Source of the DNA: Deltaproteobacteria bacterium
GTDB lineage: Bacteria; Desulfobacterota_C; Deferrisomatia; Deferrisomatales; JACRMM01
NCBI GenBank assembly: GCA_016218905.1
Contig: JACRCS010000925.1
Span: 1-9,053, forward strand
Direction: 5' to 3'
Length of the DNA: 9,053 bases
The notes under the pieces are model-generated. The model was not told the origin of the DNA, did no database searches, and was given only the letters and a program-made list of their open reading frames with translations. Made by a program: the position numbers and the translations under genes. Below, piece by piece: positions 7,030 to 9,053 of the stretch. Position 1 is the first letter of the stretch. Each line of letters begins with the position of its first letter.

Positions 7030-8799
7030 ATGCCGATGGATACCGTGTGGACGAAGCTCCGGAGCCGATTCCGAACGAAGAAGACGATCGAGGACCGGCA
7101 CCGGATCCACGCGCAGGTCCTGGAGTCGTCCACGCCCCGGGCCGCCTACTACCTGCTCGTCGTCCTGTCGACTACGATCGCGGCCTTCGGGCTTCTGGCC
7201 GGCAGTACGGCCGTGGTCATCGGCGCCATGCTGGTGGCGCCCCTCATGGGGCCGATCTTCGGCATGGCCCTGGCCCTTGCCACCGGGAGCCGGCGCCTGC
7301 TCGGACGGGCCGCCCTCTCCGAGGGGGCCGGGGTTCTCCTGTGCGTGGCCCTGGCGGCGCTCATCGGGGCTCTGTCGATCTACCCCGCCTTCGGTCCGGA
7401 GATCCTCGCGCGGACCAAGCCGACGCTCTACGATATCTTCGTAGCGCTTGCTTCGGGTTTGGCGGGTGCCTATGCCCTGGTCGACGAACGAATCAGCCCG
7501 GCGCTTCCCGGCGTCGCGATCGCCACGGCGCTCGTCCCACCGCTCGCCACGTGTGGGCTGTGCCTTTCGGCGGGTCAGTGGGACTGGGCGCTCGGCGCCT
7601 TCCTCCTCTTCTTCGCCAACTTCCTGGCGATCGAGCTTGCGGCCGCCCTGGTCTTCTTGCTCGCCGGCCTGGGAAGGGCGGGCCCCTCCGAGCAGTTCAC
7701 GGCAACCGTGCTCTTGCGACGATTCGGGCTCAGTCTGACGTTGCTTGTCGCCGTGGCAGTCGTCCTGACCCGCACGCTCGTTGCTCTGGCTTCGGAGAAC
7801 CAATTCTCCGAGGCGCTGAAGGCGACGCTTGCGGCCGAGGTTCGTTCGAGCGCCGGCGCCCACCTCTCCGAGGTCCAGTACCGGAAGGAGAGCGGCAAGA
7901 CGGAGGTCGTGGCCGTGGTCCTCACACCGCAGGAGTTTCTCCCCGAGCAGGTTGCGCGCATCGAGGAGAGCCTTCGCAGGGGGCTCGACCCGGAGATTCG
8001 CCTCGTGATCCGGTCCCTTCTCTCCAAGGACGCCGACGACAACGGCCCGGTGTTCATCACCCCGGACGACCGGAAACGTCGTGCCGAGGCTCTGGGGCAA
8101 ACGTCGTTCCTCTCCCGACTCTCCGAGGCCCTGACCCAGGGGCTCGCCGGCTTCCCTGGAACGCGGCTCGTCGACCTGCGGCATGAGACGACCGGGGGAA
8201 AGTCTCTGGTGGCCGCCGTCGTCCACACGCCGACGGCCATCGAGCCGGCCAGCGTGGCCAGGCTGCAGGCGGTGCTCCAGGCGCAGACCAACGTGCCCTT
8301 GCGTCTCACGGTCCGCTCGGTTCTGACCCGGGACGCCGACGCGGAGCGCTACCTCTACGTCCCGGCGGGGGAGCCGCCGCCCAACGAGGAGGAGCGCGAG
8401 TTGGGCCGTCGGCTGCAGGACGCGCTCACCGCGCAGCTACGCCGCCACGACCGCAGCGCAACCCTGGTGGAGCACCGCTTCGTCCGCAAGGACGATCGGC
8501 TCCTCCTTCTGGCGACGGTCCGTGTACGGACGGTCCTGACGCCGCGCCAGGTTTCGCTCGTGGAGAAGGGCCTGCGCCGCGGCGTGGACCCCACGATCGA
8601 CCTGGTCGTGAGGAGCACCGTGGGAGCCGACGCGACCCGCGGCGGGTATCTTGCGTCGTTCGACGAGTCCCTACTGGTCCCGTCCACGGATCGATCCTCC
8701 TCCCTTCCGGGCACGCCCCGAGTGCCGGGTCCGGCACGGCGGCAGGGCACCAGCCCAGACCCACCCGTCCCTAGAGCCCCGGAGGAGAGAGACCGATGA
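7030..8799 (+). CDS. DUF389 family membrane protein with triplicated C-terminal domain
   Basis: A 589-residue protein. Residues about 38-252 form the DUF389 (TIGR00341-like) membrane domain with roughly seven hydrophobic segments: 38-58, 59-83, 95-117, 134-150, 158-180, 184-213 and 229-252. Family hallmarks are STTIAAFGLLAGSTAVVIGA (47-66), MLVAPLMGPIFGMALAL (67-83) and GVAIATALVPPLATCG (161-176), with conserved glycines and prolines in the helices. The biochemical role of DUF389 is not established, so none is assigned. Residues about 258-546 are soluble and made of three tandem repeats of about 100 residues (listed separately). Residues 550-589 are a Pro/Arg/Ser-rich, probably disordered tail. 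ATG 7030 follows GGGAGAGGG (7015-7023); ATG 7036 is a possible alternative. The TGA overlaps the ATG of the following GH15 gene, so the two are translationally coupled. Confidence 0.85.
   Translation: MPMDTVWTKLRSRFRTKKTIEDRHRIHAQVLESSTPRAAYYLLVVLSTTIAAFGLLAGSTAVVIGAMLVAPLMGPIFGMALALATGSRRLLGRAALSEGAGVLLCVALAALIGALSIYPAFGPEILARTKPTLYDIFVALASGLAGAYALVDERISPALPGVAIATALVPPLATCGLCLSAGQWDWALGAFLLFFANFLAIELAAALVFLLAGLGRAGPSEQFTATVLLRRFGLSLTLLVAVAVVLTRTLVALASENQFSEALKATLAAEVRSSAGAHLSEVQYRKESGKTEVVAVVLTPQEFLPEQVARIEESLRRGLDPEIRLVIRSLLSKDADDNGPVFITPDDRKRRAEALGQTSFLSRLSEALTQGLAGFPGTRLVDLRHETTGGKSLVAAVVHTPTAIEPASVARLQAVLQAQTNVPLRLTVRSVLTRDADAERYLYVPAGEPPPNEEERELGRRLQDALTAQLRRHDRSATLVEHRFVRKDDRLLLLATVRVRTVLTPRQVSLVEKGLRRGVDPTIDLVVRSTVGADATRGGYLASFDESLLVPSTDRSSSLPGTPRVPGPARRQGTSPDPPVPRAPEERDR
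7801..8667 (+). repeat. Three tandem ~100-residue repeats inside the DUF389 protein
   Basis: Repeat 1 spans about residues 258-345, repeat 2 about 360-446 and repeat 3 about 458-546. Each has a helical start (L..AL...L), a hydrophobic strand (VVAVVLTP, LVAAVVHTP, LLATVRVRTVLTP), a proline followed by a helix (PEQVARIEESLRRGLDP, PASVARLQAVL, PRQVSLVEKGLRRGVDP), a strand ending in RS (IRLVIRS, LRLTVRS, IDLVVRS) and a D-A-[DT] motif about six residues later (D334, D435, D534). The conserved R-S positions 328/329, 429/430 and 528/529 are 101 and 99 residues apart. The pattern suggests small alpha/beta modules duplicated within the gene. It is visible at protein level and is not a recent DNA duplication. 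Confidence 0.75.
8781..8787 (+). promoter_or_regulatory. Ribosome binding site of the GH15 gene
   Basis: GGAGGAG lies eight bases before ATG 8796 and inside the last codons of the DUF389 gene. It fixes the GH15 start and supports coupled translation of the pair. Confidence 0.8.
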
Positions 8800-9053
8800 C
8801 CCATTCCCTGGATCTGGCCCTGATCGGCAACTGCCAGATCGGCGCCCTGGTAGATGGCCAGGGGGAGATCGTCTGGTGCTGTCTCCCCCGTTTTGACGGC
8901 GACCCCACCTTCTGTTCCCTTTTGCAGGAGCATGCCGCGGGCGAGGGGCACGGCTACTGCGTTGTCGAGTTGGTGGACCAGGTGGGGGCCCAACAGTCCT
9001 ACCTTCCCAACTCCGCGGTGCTGGTGACGCGCCTGACCGACATCCGGGGCGGA
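8796..9053 (+). CDS. Glycoside hydrolase family 15 protein, N-terminal part
   Basis: The first 86 residues of a gene that runs off the window. The N-terminus matches the beginning of bacterial GH15 enzymes (glucoamylase, glucodextranase or trehalase type): LDLALIGNCQIGALVDGQG (5-23), IVWCCLPRFDGDPTFCSLL (25-43), then a strand-rich stretch ending YLPNSAVLVTRL (69-80). This is the N-terminal beta-sandwich domain; the (alpha/alpha)6 catalytic domain and its two glutamates lie beyond the window, so substrate (maltodextrin, trehalose or other alpha-glucoside) cannot be decided. No signal peptide is visible, which suggests a cytoplasmic enzyme. ATG 8796 overlaps the DUF389 stop. In other genomes, related GH15 genes often sit near trehalose synthesis genes; whether that holds here cannot be seen. 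Confidence 0.85.
   Translation, partial: MTHSLDLALIGNCQIGALVDGQGEIVWCCLPRFDGDPTFCSLLQEHAAGEGHGYCVVELVDQVGAQQSYLPNSAVLVTRLTDIRGG

Noticed and set aside
6445..8226. 593-codon antisense open frame across pfkB and the DUF389 gene
   Set aside because: Spans two convincing genes and their gap, has no motifs and no ribosome site.

Overview
This GC-rich window (about 70% G+C by eye) is densely packed, with every recognisable gene on the + strand. Many starts are GTG with clear Shine-Dalgarno sequences, and most junctions are 1-8 base overlaps or very short gaps. It reads as the chromosome of a high-GC bacterium. The combination of a seven-gene Mrp operon, an E. coli-like PfkB, a DUF389 membrane protein and a GH15 glycosidase would fit deltaproteobacterial (Desulfobacterota-like) or related lineages, but the sequence alone does not fix the taxon.

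Layout: (1) Bases 2-70 encode the last residues of a sensor histidine kinase. (2) Bases 83-5815 hold a complete, translationally coupled mrpA-B-C-D-E-F-G operon for a group 1 Mrp (Mnh/Pha/Sha) multisubunit Na+(K+)/H+ antiporter. All subunits look intact, and the proton-path lysines and glutamates in MrpA and MrpD are visible. (3) Bases 5816-5998 are non-coding. They carry a palindromic element built of 8-bp units (CTCTGCGC and GGAGGCGC), resembling a dispersed repeat seen in many bacterial genomes, followed by a small GCGAAGC hairpin. (4) Bases 5999-6952 encode a 6-phosphofructokinase of the PfkB (Pfk-2) type. (5) After a 77-base gap, 7030-8799 encodes a DUF389 polytopic membrane protein with an unusual C-terminal region of three tandem repeats of about 100 residues. 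(6) Its stop overlaps the start of a GH15 (glucoamylase/trehalase-type) enzyme that runs off the window at 9053.

How they may work together: the Mrp complex would couple the proton motive force to Na+ efflux and pH homeostasis, and the upstream kinase may belong to the same transcription unit. The DUF389-GH15 pair is translationally coupled, which suggests a shared role, perhaps in envelope or osmotic stress and alpha-glucan or trehalose metabolism. That link, and any link to pfkB, is inference. I found no clearly new multi-gene system. The features most worth a second look are the triplicated soluble domain of the DUF389 protein and the palindromic repeat abutting the mrpG stop codon.
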